Assembly (NCBI GenBank): GCA_963170055.1
Contig: CAUJGJ010000003.1
Span: 1,466,569 to 1,481,568 of the forward strand
DNA length: 15,000 nucleotides
Direction of reading: 5' to 3'
Source of the DNA: Halisarca cf. caerulea
Lineage: Eukaryota > Porifera > Demospongiae > Chondrillida > Halisarcidae
Within the stretch, counting starts at the first letter, position 1. Every line of letters starts with the position of its first letter. The translations under genes were made by a program, and so were the position numbers. The notes under the pieces are model-generated. The model had not been told where the DNA came from, ran no database searches, and saw only the letters and a program-made list of their open reading frames with translations. Of this stretch, positions 1-8,247 are shown piece by piece.

Positions 1-1
1 C

Positions 2-651
2 CTCAAGAGTGCTACTGTAAGGCAAGTAGGTTTACAGCTTGCCAAAGGACTCGAAGAACATGGGGACAAATATCCAAAAACGCTAGTATTCTGCCGAAAG
101 TAAGATTGGGCTACATGCATTTACATGCTATAAATCATATTGTAAATTTCATGGTTCTTGACTTAGCATAATACTTACCTAATAGGTGTGAAGACTGCGG
201 AAGATTGTACATAACTATCAGGGATACTTTGCGAGACAAGTTTACATGTCCACCGGGTATAATTAAGAATATACCTGGGAAAAGGTAATCAATTTTAATT
301 CTGCTTTTGAACTAATATTAATGTTACACTATTCAATTTTTGACATTAACATATTAATGACTCTTCAATCTCTCATTCAGACTAGCCGAGATATTTGTTT
401 CAGAGACCAGTGAGGAGCTGAAGAAATTAGTAATCACAAATTTTGTGGAAAACAATACAGCTACACGTATTGTTATCTGCACTGAAGCTTTTGGCATGGG
501 CCTTGACTGTCCAGACATCAAACAAGTGATACACTATGGTCCGGCCAAAACAGTAGAAAATTACATTCAACAAGCGGGTCGTGCAGCTAGAGACAACAAG
601 CAGGCAAGAGCATTACTCATCTGCCAAGGTGCTCCTTACACCAGTAATTAA
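2..651 (+). CDS. RecQ-family DNA helicase, 3' part (partial, three exons)
   Basis: Three exons join in phase: 2-99 (donor gtaaga), 186-284 (acceptor aatag, donor gtaatc) and 381-651 (acceptor ttcag). The gene enters from the left edge, so the start and the ATPase lobe are missing. The product is the second RecA-like lobe of a 3'-5' superfamily 2 helicase. Motif IV reads KTLVFCRK, motif V reads ICTEAFGMGLDCPDI with VIHYGPAK after it, and motif VI reads QQAGRAARD. Most RecQ proteins have QxxGRAGRD, so the second Gly is Ala here. These motifs place it in RecQ rather than other SF2 families. A TAA at 649-651 ends the frame, but RecQ-like coding continues in the same frame beyond it (see next entry). 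RecQ-like helicases are multiplied in sponges and cnidarians, and a transposon-borne copy is possible. The RecQ call is firm; cellular role is unknown. Confidence 0.85.
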
Positions 652-825
652 GCAATGGTAGACTACTACAAGCAAAAGGAGAAAATATGCAGTCGCCAGT
701 ATTTGTTTCAAAAGTGCCTAAATGTTGCATGTTGCAAAACAGAAACACCGTGTATGTGCTGTTCATTTTGTGCCCATTCTTGTAAGTGTGGAAACTGTGT
801 AAAATTGAGTAATATAATTCAGTAA
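652..825 (+). pseudogene. RecQ zinc-binding region stranded behind an in-frame TAA
   Basis: Directly after the TAA at 649-651 the same frame stays open for 57 codons to a TAA at 823-825. It begins AMVDYYKQKEKICSRQ and contains the Cys-rich run CMCCSFCAHSCKCGNC. RecQ proteins normally carry a zinc-binding C-R-R-Q...C-x2-C module just after motif VI, so this is its expected content and position. I see no intron between the two parts, so the simplest reading is a nonsense mutation, for example a Lys AAA codon turned into TAA. Alternatives are stop-codon readthrough or a sequencing error. Confidence 0.65.
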
Positions 826-1531
826 ATAACAGTTAAAGTTGATATATATGGCAGAATAGTTAACAATGCAATACATAATGAATATAAAGGTTTAAATTCG
901 GACATACATAAATAATCTCTGTCACTTGACAGACATATGAATGTACATATGAATAACCAGGACAATCAAGGAACTATGAAACACATCTGCTGGAGCAGGG
1001 CCAAAAATAGCAGTCAGACATCTGCCATTTTCCGAGAAAAAGTGAAAAATGGCAGACCAACGTCAAGTTGGGTCAGCTAGCCATTTGGTAGACTAGCACC
1101 ATTGTACATAATATCAGAACTACTGAAACTGAGAGCTAGTCCGCTATCTGCTATTGCTGGTAAGAGTATTTGTAAACAGTCAATAAAATGAATTATGGGA
1201 GCTATATACATAGCTAGTGACGAACAGAAATGGCTCATCCATTTTTCAAATGTCCTACCAATATACTATTGCATGGGTCAGCCATTTGTCCTAGCAAAGG
1301 TGCAAGATTCAGAAGTTACTGTACCATTTCTAGTACCACTTGAAGGTTGCCATCCAATAGTCGAATTTCAATATTGAGGCAATTCCAAACAGGAAATTTG
1401 AACTAACTACTGCACTGCCATATTTCCCATGAGGAGATGAAACTGATCTGCAAACTGCTGATTCGACATGCAATTATAGCTTGATGGTACAGTTGTATAT
1501 ATGTTTGTGGATGCAAGCTATATGTATTTAG
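826..1531. other. Spacer between the RecQ and DUF6589 genes
   Basis: No convincing exon is visible. An open frame at 1195-1377 lacks splice sites and any family resemblance. An 11-bp perfect inverted repeat (TCTGCCATTTT, 1021-1031, with 1046-1056, 14-nt loop) is present. The unidentified 5' exon and promoter of the downstream gene may lie here, because exon 1532-2000 starts with one base that must complete a codon from an earlier exon. Confidence 0.4.
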
Positions 1532-2000
1532 GTTGACAACTGATTTTCAGTGGGGAAGATCACTATTGTCGTCTTTTCGAGAAATTGGTTTGACCATTTA
1601 TGCATATATGCAGTCCCAGAAGCCCGGTTCAAAATCCTACTATTGTGGACTATGTCAAGAAACAGTGCCTGAAAGAAGACAAAGAAAATCTATTTTGGGT
1701 GACAGTGCTAAACTACAGCTTTCCATCTTAGACACACTATCTAGGACTATCTTTCCTAGTCTGCTGAATGTACATCAAGCCCTGAAATCTCAGGCCTCAA
1801 ACTATCAGTATATCTGTAACCACTGCCAAGGTCAATGCTCAAAGTATATCAAGCTCAAGGAAGAGTTTGAGACTGTAACAAGCAATTTGAAGGGAAAGTT
1901 AGAGCAGCTGTTCGGTACCAGTGCAGTGCCAGAAACCCCACAGCATACCAGCACACCAAAACGCCCAAGAATACAATCAGGTCCATCACCAGCAGTCCAG
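1532..2000 (+). CDS. Exon: N-terminal ZAD-like zinc domain
   Basis: Acceptor tatttag at 1531, donor CAG|gtacct at 2001; one leading base, then 156 codons. Two Cys pairs are visible: YYCGLCQETV and YICNHCQGQC about 65 residues later, followed by a Lys/Glu-rich helix (KLKEEFETVTSNLKGKLEQ, possibly coiled coil). CxxC, a spacer, then CxxC before an amphipathic helix recalls a ZAD or other treble-clef zinc module used for protein or DNA contact. The tail is rich in Pro, Thr and Ser with KRPRIQ, a possible nuclear signal. Confidence 0.7.
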
Positions 2001-2347
2001 GTACCTCCATGCACGTGCATGTGTATATGTGCATGTGTGTATACATGTGTGCGTATGTATAGTAGATATACATTTATATGCATGCATGCATGGAACCTCT
2101 CATAACAAACTCCCTGAATAGCAAAACCTTCTCTATAATAGACAAGTTTTTTGGGTCCCAAAGAATTTACCACCCATTCATTGCATGTATTCCTTCAGAG
2201 AAAACCTCTGAATAGTGGAAACCTCTAAATATAAATATAACAAACCATTATTCAGTCCCCAAAGTGTCCATTATAGAGAGGTTCCACTGCATGTATATAA
2301 CATTAATATATATTACATGCATATGATTGTACACACATATATATTAG
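2001..2347 (+). other. Intron carrying a MITE fragment
   Basis: GT at 2001, AG at 2346-2347. It contains (TG)n/CATG-rich simple sequence at 2025-2090 and the pogo/Tigger-like MITE described separately. Confidence 0.65.
2091..2289. mobile_element. pogo/Tigger-like MITE in intron
   Basis: The right end (2264-2289) is the reverse complement of a sequence starting CAGTGGAACCTCTCTATAAT. The left end at 2091 reads TGGAACCTCTCATAA, matching the first part of that terminus. No coding remains. Termini beginning CAGTGGAACCTCTC are typical of pogo/Tigger elements. The left terminus is eroded, so the exact border is uncertain. Confidence 0.5.
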
Positions 2348-2812
2348 GTGTTAGTGAAAGGCAAAGGAAGACCTATCAAACGTTCCATTAAAGAACGCAT
2401 TCAGAGGCATGCAATCAAACACATTTCTAGAGGTAACATGACGTTAGCCATACGTGACATTTTGGCACTTGAAGGAGGTCCCGAAAAGATGGCTATTTGT
2501 CTAGCAAAATATATTAGAGATACGGAACTGAAAGCAATAGCCTCACCCGACAGCCTTATAACACTCCGTCACTACAACCTGAAGAAGTCATTTACAAGCT
2601 TCACATGGCAAGATTTGTGGATCGAATTACAAACTATGCTTCCCACCTTCTGTACGTACCTACAATTTCTCCTTCCCACTGGAAAAAGGGAGACATTGAT
2701 TCCAGCTGTTTGCACGGTAGCTGGCATGGTAGCTAAGGCAAATAATCAGCAACTGAACATGGTACAAGACATGCTATCCATAATACTTTATGGTGGACAT
2801 ACGACAACAATG
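2348..2812 (+). CDS. Exon: helical middle domain of the DUF6589-type protein
   Basis: Acceptor attag at 2347, donor ATG|gtgagt at 2813; 155 codons, phase 0 at both ends. It starts VLVKGKGRPIKRSIKER, strongly basic, then a helical stretch including LQFLLPTGKRETLIPAVC. The uninterrupted frame and splice signals support it. No separate named domain is visible. Confidence 0.75.
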
Positions 2813-2878
2813 GTGAGTATTAAGCTGACGATTGTCAAATTGCACTCCTTATATCCGTCACCTATTATACAACTATAG

Positions 2879-3019
2879 ACAATGGAATTGCTACAACCAT
2901 TGATGCTCACTGTGTCAAAGAGAACACTCAATAAGCTAATTGACATACTGGGTGATGATTACGATGCAGAGGTGTTTACTTGGTCACACTCGTTAACAAA
3001 AATGTTGCATGACAATCAA
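2879..3019 (+). CDS. Exon of the DUF6589-type gene
   Basis: Acceptor actatag at 2878, donor CAA|gtaagc at 3020; 47 codons, phase 0-0. It encodes LMLTVSKRTLNKLIDILG, a helical segment resembling the 'cultivated/recurrent' helix that precedes the core in this family as I recall it. Confidence 0.7.
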
Positions 3020-3224
3020 GTAAGCTACATACTTATTATTGCATTTTGATCATTAATTTGCAGTCAAATAACATGGCACTGAAAAATTTTAAGTAAACCA
3101 ATTAATAAACGCATATATAGCCATACATATAATGAATCTAGTATGTATATGCATGAGTACTGCATGGTATAGCAGTATATTATATTGATTTCTAATTTCA
3201 AATTGCCAAACATTTATTTTACAG

Positions 3225-3359
3225 GTAACATGGGAAACCCCATTAGGAATACACAGGCAGCCACTAGGAGGAAGAGCAAGTGGTACAACAGTTCTTGAGA
3301 GTACTAGAGAGAGCATTGTAGATACGCTTGGAATGTCAGAGCAAATGTTTAGTCCAGTT
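3225..3359 (+). CDS. Exon of the DUF6589-type gene
   Basis: Acceptor tttacag at 3224, donor gtaaga at 3360; 45 codons, phase 0-0, starting VTWETPLGIHRQPLGG. Ser/Thr-rich and probably a flexible linker. Confidence 0.55.
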
Positions 3360-3455
3360 GTAAGAATTCATACATAACAATTTAATAATTTCATATGCAT
3401 GACATTGTACATATACTTTGTAGCAATAACTAAAATCTTTCCATCATATATATAG

Positions 3456-3548
3456 CATGATGGTGGGATTTCATTGACAAGCACAAACATCATGGAAATG
3501 GACAATAATCCTAGTGAAAAGGACTGTGATGAACTTGATGTAGGATTA
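3456..3548 (+). CDS. Small exon of the DUF6589-type gene
   Basis: Acceptor tatatag at 3455, donor TTA|gtaagt at 3549; 31 codons, phase 0-0, acidic (MEMDNNPSEKDCDELD). Supported by strong splice sites and matching phase. Confidence 0.55.
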
Positions 3549-3636
3549 GTAAGTGACAACTTAAATTTTTGCATGCATGTGGGTATACTAATATACTGAA
3601 TGCTCTGGACTATACATCTCTATATATGCTATACAG

Positions 3637-3681
3637 GTGCCTGAACTGACTCTAGTGTCACTCACTTCACAGGACTGCATG
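3637..3681 (+). CDS. Micro-exon of the DUF6589-type gene
   Basis: Acceptor atacag at 3636, donor ATG|gtacag at 3682; 15 codons, phase 0-0. It fits the model but is short enough to be chance. Confidence 0.4.
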
Positions 3682-3815
3682 GTACAGTATAATACATTGG
3701 AAAATAAAATGAATGCCAAGATTGAACATACACATGCATGTGACACTGTGTACATGGCATTGCATATTATTATAGTACATATTAAACATATGCATAAAAA
3801 TCTCTCTCCATGCAG

Positions 3816-3881
3816 ACAACTCCATCCTCACAAGATAGAAATCAGATGACTGGAATACCCCAAAGGTCACTCACTCCACAG
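3816..3881 (+). CDS. Small exon of the DUF6589-type gene
   Basis: Acceptor catgcag at 3815, donor CAG|gtatac at 3882; 22 codons, phase 0-0, Ser/Gln/Pro-rich. Its last three bases are where the downstream tandem duplication begins. Exons from 3225 to here are all multiples of three, so any could be skipped without a frameshift. Confidence 0.5.
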
Positions 3882-4544
3882 GTATACATCATTGAATCAG
3901 CCAAGCTAACCCCTATCTATATGTATGAATATTAACTATACCTCCATTTGAAAGGTTCCCCAAAGGAAATGGACTGGTTTCAAACTAGTAGGAGACAATT
4001 TGGACAAAAATATACGACCAAGACACCAAACAAGTGATCGACAGACTAAGTCTCTCCATGTTTTCCACTACTATGCTGTTCTCGATAGAGTGGATCTGAG
4101 AAATTTGAATGATATAGCCCCAACACCACCTGAATTTCTGGAATTGGAGGATTTCTTTCCACAAAAGGATAATCTCAAAGAAATAAAGAAGTGTTTTGCT
4201 ATTTACACTGCCAGGTATACATCATTGAATCAGCCAAGCTAACCCCTATCTATATGTATGAATATTAACTATACCTCCATTTGAAAGGTTCCCCAAAGGA
4301 AATGGACTGGTTTCAAACTAGTAGGAGACAATTTGGACAAAAATATACGACCAAGACACCAAACAAGTGATCGACAGACTAAGTCTCTCCATGTTTTCCA
4401 CTACTATGCTGTTCTCGATAGAGTGGATCTGAGAAATTTGAATGATATAGCCCCAACACCACCTGAATTTCTGGAATTGGAGGATTTCTTTCCACAAAAG
4501 GATAATCTCAAAGAAATAAAGAAGTGTTTTGCTATTTACACTGC
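3879..4544. repeat. Perfect 333-bp tandem duplication (intron plus exon)
   Basis: Unit 1 is 3879-4211 and unit 2 is 4212-4544; I see no difference between them. The sequence CAGGTA occurs at the left edge, at the junction and just after unit 2 (4545-4550, mismatch at 4551). The unit comprises a 73-bp intron and a 260-nt exon. Breakpoint microhomology equals the splice-donor consensus. An assembly artefact is possible because the copies are identical. Confidence 0.9.
3955..4214 (+). CDS. Duplicated exon, copy 1
   Basis: Acceptor ttgaaag at 3954, donor CCAG|gtatac at 4215; 260 nt, enters in phase 0 and leaves with two bases (AG). It starts VPQRKWTGFKLVGDNLDKN and contains LHVFHYYAVLDRVDL and DIAPTPPEFLELEDFFP, a conserved-looking block before the core. 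Joining copy 1 to copy 2 reads AGG TTC CCC ... TAG after 12 codons, so only one copy can be used in a functional mRNA. Confidence 0.75.
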
Positions 4545-4547
4545 CAG
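4288..4547 (+). CDS. Duplicated exon, copy 2
   Basis: Identical to copy 1, with acceptor ttgaaag at 4287 and donor CCAG|gtacgc at 4548. Its two trailing bases plus the A at 5097 give AGA (Arg), so it splices in phase to exon 5097-5199. Copy 1 does the same. The two transcripts would be indistinguishable in sequence. Confidence 0.75.
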
Positions 4548-4958
4548 GTACGCATGAGTTTATGATTTTTTATTGTGCTGCCACTTTATAGCCTAAACTT
4601 GGAACATTAAAGGGCTTTAAAGTAAGACCAAACTCCATTTGGATGGGTGCTGAAGACTAGAGAATATACAATTCACCAATGACAATTTTCCTACATATAC
4701 ATATATAATTAATATATATATATATATATGACCCTCAATCATACCTCAAACTTTGCTAGAAGATCAGTGTTTGTATCCAGTGTTGTAATTCTGTTTCCAT
4801 TTTAGGCTGTAGTTCTGTTTGACTGTTGTACGTGATTATGTGTGTATATTAGTCATTTCTTTTCCTTTTTTTTTGTTCTTGTGGCTTATTATACTTTCCT
4901 TTCTTTCTTTTTTGTTCCTGTTCTCTTTGTGTAGATCATGTGTGACATTGTTAATAAT

Positions 4959-5049
<91 letters not shown>

Positions 5050-5096
5050 ATATCAAGAACCTAATATTATTATTAAATTATCTGCTTTTTTGAAAG
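4548..5096 (+). other. Intron with AT-rich microsatellites
   Basis: GT at 4548, AG at 5095-5096. It contains a short (AT)n at about 4711-4729, T-rich sequence around 4855-4915, and a long (AT)n tract at 4964-5045. No coding signal seen. Confidence 0.6.
4964..5045. repeat. (AT)n microsatellite, about 82 bp
   Basis: Uninterrupted alternating A and T. Open frames across it (Tyr-Ile repeats on both strands) are artefacts of the repeat. Confidence 0.95.
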
Positions 5097-5199
5097 AATA
5101 ATGGTGAACCATCTCGAGCAGTTCAAATCTCAGGCGAAAAAAGTGGATTGGCACATAGATCACAAGTATTCCGATGAATTGTCAACTAAATCGCAAACA
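5097..5199 (+). CDS. Exon of the DUF6589-type gene
   Basis: Acceptor ttgaaag at 5096, donor ACA|gtatgt at 5200; one leading base then 34 codons. It encodes VDWHIDHKYSDELSTKSQT, which runs into VPLGVIQK of the next exon; the KS..VPLGV signature is typical of DUF6589 proteins as I know them. The exon lies between two (TA)n tracts. Confidence 0.75.
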
Positions 5200-5211
5200 G
5201 TATGTTATAAT

Positions 5212-5218
5212 GATATTA

Positions 5219-5277
<59 letters not shown>

Positions 5278-5278
5278 T
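5212..5278. repeat. (TA)n microsatellite in intron
   Basis: Nearly pure alternating TA with small interruptions, within the 5200-5341 intron. Confidence 0.9.
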
Positions 5279-5341
5279 GCCTGTATAAGAATCACAATGT
5301 AATCCCTTTTTTCCATTGTGGCAAATAAAAATGTATACAAG

Positions 5342-5641
5342 GTGCCATTGGGAGTAATCCAAAAGGCTGAGACAAGCACAACAGACATGATTGAGATAGT
5401 CAAGGAGATGCACAAGTATGTTCCCCATGTCAGAGAAGACATCACTGTCGAATGCGAAGGAGAAATCATGAAAACATATGAGGTAAATGTCCATCCCATC
5501 CTGTTTGGTGGGGACCAACTCACTGTTGCAAGGGCTCGAGGTGCGGCATGTGTAAAAACAAATGAGTTGGATGCTAAAAAACGATTGGAAGGTTTGGTAC
5601 CAGTATGGGAGGATTGGCACACAAAGATGACCCTACTTACG
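5342..5641 (+). CDS. Exon: DUF6589 signature core (GGDQLTVARARGA)
   Basis: Acceptor tacaag at 5341, donor ACG|gttagc at 5642; exactly 100 codons, phase 0-0. It encodes VPLGVIQKAE, MIEIVKEMHKYVPH, then HPILFGGDQLTVARARGA and LVPVWEDWHTKMTLL. These are the blocks that made me recognise the family. The Asp in GGDQL, on a predicted beta strand, and the Asp/His of EDWH could be metal-binding residues of an RNase H-like fold; that is inference. Confidence 0.85.
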
Positions 5642-5752
5642 GTTAGCTCTAATAGTAGTATAATTAAAAACTATACAGTTAAATAAATATAATAACATTA
5701 TCCTAATGACACTCTTCCTTTTCTTACTTTGATTTTCACATGCACATTACAG

Positions 5753-5772
5753 GCAACATGGCACAGATTGTA
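5753..5772 (+). pseudogene. 5' piece of exon 11, cut by the LINE
   Basis: Acceptor cattacag at 5752, then GCA ACA TGG CAC AGA TTG TA, encoding ATWHRL. The LINE follows directly and turns the next codon into TAG (5771-5773). The exon resumes at 7268 after the second ATTGTA. Confidence 0.8.
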
Positions 5773-5774
5773 GT

Positions 5775-6917
5775 ATGGTGGACGACTGGAGACTGGCCCT
5801 TGACAAAGATAAGATAGTGGGGGCAGTAATGATTGATTTGAGTAAGGCCTTCGATTCTGTGAATCACTCCATTCTTTGTGCTAAACTTGAAGGTTATGGT
5901 GTGAGGGCAGAGGCATTAAAGTGGTTCCGGGGGTACCTATCTGGTAGAAGACAGGGGGTCTGTTTTGAGAACGCCGTGTCTGAATGGAGAGACATCAAAA
6001 GGGGGGTACCACAAGGGTCTATACTGGGACCACTCCTCTTTACCATCTATGTGAACGATTTACCGGAAGCAGTTGTGAATAGCAGGACGAAGCAATATGC
6101 AGACGATACTACCATCTATCTCACAAGCGACAATCGTATTGATCTTGAGAGGGGGTTGTCAAATGACTTAGCGTTGGTTGATGAATGGTTGAGAAGGAAC
6201 AGTCTACAATTGAATGTAAGAAAAACCCAAATGATAGTTCTTAGCAGGAGACGCAGAGCAGCAGAGACAAAGGAAATAAAAGTTACATTGAGAAATGAAG
6301 CCATTGTAAGGAGTACGAAGGTTAAGTATTTGGGTGTCTGGATTGATAATGAATTGAAGTGGAGTGAGCATATTGCGGTAGTAAGAAGAAGGTGCTTGTT
6401 GGGTTTGAGCAAGTTGAGGAGGTTGAGAGACGTTCTACCAGTAAACATTAAGAAGTCAGTATACAACGCACTGATAATGCCCCACTTGGACTATTGTAGC
6501 GTACTGTGGCAAGAATGCTTAGTGAAGCTCCAACAGAAGTTGCAACAAGTACAAAACTATGGTATGAGACTTATTCTATCGCAACCACCGAGAACCCCGA
6601 GTAAAGAGTTGTTGCACAAGCTAAGTTGGGTGCCATTAGTGCGACGAAGAGAAATGTGCCGTGCAGTGATGATTTACAGATGTCTACACAATCAGGTTCC
6701 AGCCTATTTCACCAACTATTTCCGTACTAACGCCGACATGGGAAACAATCGTACTAGAGGCAGTGACAAGATCTTTCTTCCATGTATAAGAACTGAATTC
6801 GGTAGATGCTCTTTTCTTTTTCAAGGGAGCCTACAATGGAATAAGCTTAAAGAATCTCTTACAAAGGCCAAAAGCTTGAATTCATTTAGGAAGTTGTACT
6901 CAATGAATTTCTATTAG
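5775..6917 (+). CDS. Non-LTR reverse transcriptase, C-terminal part of ORF2
   Basis: An open frame of 380 residues ends with TAG at 6915-6917. RT motif A is AVMIDLSKAFDSVNH (catalytic Asp near residue 21), motif B is RGVPQGSILGPLLF (about 76-89), and motif C is QYADDTTIYL (catalytic DD at 110-111). The thumb and C-terminal region follow, with KYLGVWID, MPHLDYCSVLW and SFRKLYSMNFY, as in CR1/L2-like elements. The N-terminal AP endonuclease and RT fingers are missing, so this copy cannot mobilise alone. The ATG at 5775 is fortuitous and only marks the truncation point. No frameshifts or internal stops. Confidence 0.92.
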   Translation: MVDDWRLALDKDKIVGAVMIDLSKAFDSVNHSILCAKLEGYGVRAEALKWFRGYLSGRRQGVCFENAVSEWRDIKRGVPQGSILGPLLFTIYVNDLPEAVVNSRTKQYADDTTIYLTSDNRIDLERGLSNDLALVDEWLRRNSLQLNVRKTQMIVLSRRRRAAETKEIKVTLRNEAIVRSTKVKYLGVWIDNELKWSEHIAVVRRRCLLGLSKLRRLRDVLPVNIKKSVYNALIMPHLDYCSVLWQECLVKLQQKLQQVQNYGMRLILSQPPRTPSKELLHKLSWVPLVRRREMCRAVMIYRCLHNQVPAYFTNYFRTNADMGNNRTRGSDKIFLPCIRTEFGRCSFLFQGSLQWNKLKESLTKAKSLNSFRKLYSMNFY

Positions 6918-7227
6918 TAATTCATTTTAATAATACTATGTATTTATAATTCTGATTCATTGGCTCCTTGTCTATTCCAATTGTTTTATTTTCGACGTCG
7001 TGTTTTGTTTTATCTAGAATGTTCGTGTATTTTGTTTTAACTATGTCTCTCAATAATATGTTTAGTTTTACCTAATGTGTTAGTGTGTTTTGCTTTACTT
7101 ATGATGTTTGTGTCTTGTTTTACCAATCGTTGCGTATCATTACGCATTATGTATAATATTATAGTTAAGTTTTGCAGGGCTCCCTGGAAGACCAGCTGTT
7201 AGCTGAAGGGACTTTCCTGTCTAAAAT

Positions 7228-7232
7228 TAATT

Positions 7233-7261
<29 letters not shown>
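7228..7261. repeat. (AATC)n tail of the LINE
   Basis: Tandem AATC after AATTAATT, immediately before the second target-site copy. It marks the 3' end of the inserted element. Confidence 0.9.
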
Positions 7262-7263
<2 letters not shown>

Positions 7264-7565
7264 TGTACAGTGAAACCGATGCAACTCGTGGTACCTTAAA
7301 GAATCTCAGAAACCTCCTCAGCCGATCAGCCGTTGGTAAAGAGCCTTCAAAGAATGTACACGCAGTAGAAGACTTCTTAGATGTTGTCCTTTCCAGCTAC
7401 ATACTTCGGGCCACACTGCTAGAGCTTGACATCAATGTTGAAGAAGGGCTAAAGGACAAGAGACAAAATAAAATGGATGTCAATGCCTTGGCAGAAACTG
7501 TGGTAGACCGGATTACATGCCTCTCTGGACAAAGTAGCAATGACTGTGTGCTACAACATACAAAG
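7262..7565 (+). pseudogene. 3' piece of exon 11 of the DUF6589-type gene
   Basis: After the second target-site copy the host exon runs on as LYSETDATRGTLKNLRNLL and later NAVEDFLDVVLSSY-like helical sequence to donor AAG|gtgact at 7566. Without the insertion the exon is 318 nt, phase 0-0. Frame and splice site remain intact. Confidence 0.8.
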
Positions 7566-7676
7566 GTGACTACTATAAACGAATAAGTTGTAGACTGACT
7601 ATAATATCAGTATATATATACTAAATTTGTTCTTTGGAATTCACATGTATAGAAATGTATGTACCTTCTATTACAG

Positions 7677-7954
7677 GAACTGTGTACAATGGCCTTGGTT
7701 TGGGCACATTACAGAGATATCATCAGAGAGGGGGACGGTGGTAGGATGTACAACTTGGTACCACTTCTCCTACACCTGTTTAGGACAACACACAGAAGCA
7801 ATTACGCCAAAGAAATGGTACAATTCATCCTCCATTCAAGGTATTTGATGTCCGACCGGCTGAAAGAGCAACTATTATACTCTCGCTACATCAATACTCG
7901 TGGCAGAAAAGGAACAAACATCGCGTGCGACTTATATATGGAGCACCTGAACAG
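7677..7954 (+). CDS. Exon: C-terminal DUF6589 helices with DLYMEHLNR
   Basis: Acceptor attacag at 7676, donor ACAG|gtacat at 7955; 278 nt, phase 0 to two bases. It encodes MYNLVPLLLHLFRTTHRSNYAKEMVQFILHSR and ends NIACDLYMEHLNR. The acidic residues in NYAKE and DLYMEHLN are the best candidates for a late catalytic Glu or Asp if the fold is RNase H-like. Confidence 0.82.
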
Positions 7955-8052
7955 GTACATAATAACACCATTGCAAGTGTACAAACTAGAACTTCATTTT
8001 TCAATATTCATTCATATTATCATAAGGTTACCCCTTCAGCAAAGGCTGGTAT

Positions 8053-8078
8053 GGGGGGGGGGGGGGGGGGGGAGGGGG
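8053..8078. repeat. Poly-G run in intron
   Basis: Twenty consecutive G (8053-8072), one A, then five G, inside intron 7955-8247. Prone to G-quadruplex formation and to length errors. Confidence 0.95.
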
Positions 8079-8247
8079 CAAGCATTATATAAAGTGAATA
8101 AGGCCAGTCTCAGTTTTATGCCATTCAGTATACTGTAATATGTACATGACGTGAATGGACACATAATATGGCTGCGTTATTCTTATAACTTTATGATGCA
8201 TGCCTTAATCATTGCCTTGATCAAGTATGACTGTTTACTGTTTAAAG

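Larger units (their letters stand above)
5773..7261 (+). mobile_element. 5'-truncated CR1/L2-like LINE
   Basis: About 1.49 kb bounded by ATTGTA at 5767-5772 and again at 7262-7267, a 6-bp target-site duplication. The 5' end begins inside the reverse transcriptase domain. The 3' end has a T-rich UTR (6918-7177), a conserved-looking terminal stem region with GGCTCCCTGGAAGACCAGCT near 7178-7197, and an (AATC)n tail at about 7228-7261. A short tandem-repeat tail instead of poly(A), and this terminal motif, fit Jockey-superfamily elements (CR1, L2, Rex1). It shares the host gene's orientation. The intact ORF suggests a young insertion. Confidence 0.85.

Noticed and set aside
1195..1377. 60-codon open frame
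   Set aside because: No ATG in a good setting, no splice signals at its ends and no family resemblance; phase does not link to 1532-2000.
4819..5051. Tyr-Ile repeat open frames on both strands
   Set aside because: Produced by the (AT)n microsatellite.
5182..5622. Minus-strand open frames opposite the DUF6589 core exon
   Set aside because: Shadows of the plus-strand exon, extended through the (TA)n tract.
6116..6466. Minus-strand open frame of 116 codons
   Set aside because: Antisense shadow of the reverse transcriptase ORF, which has all the RT motifs.
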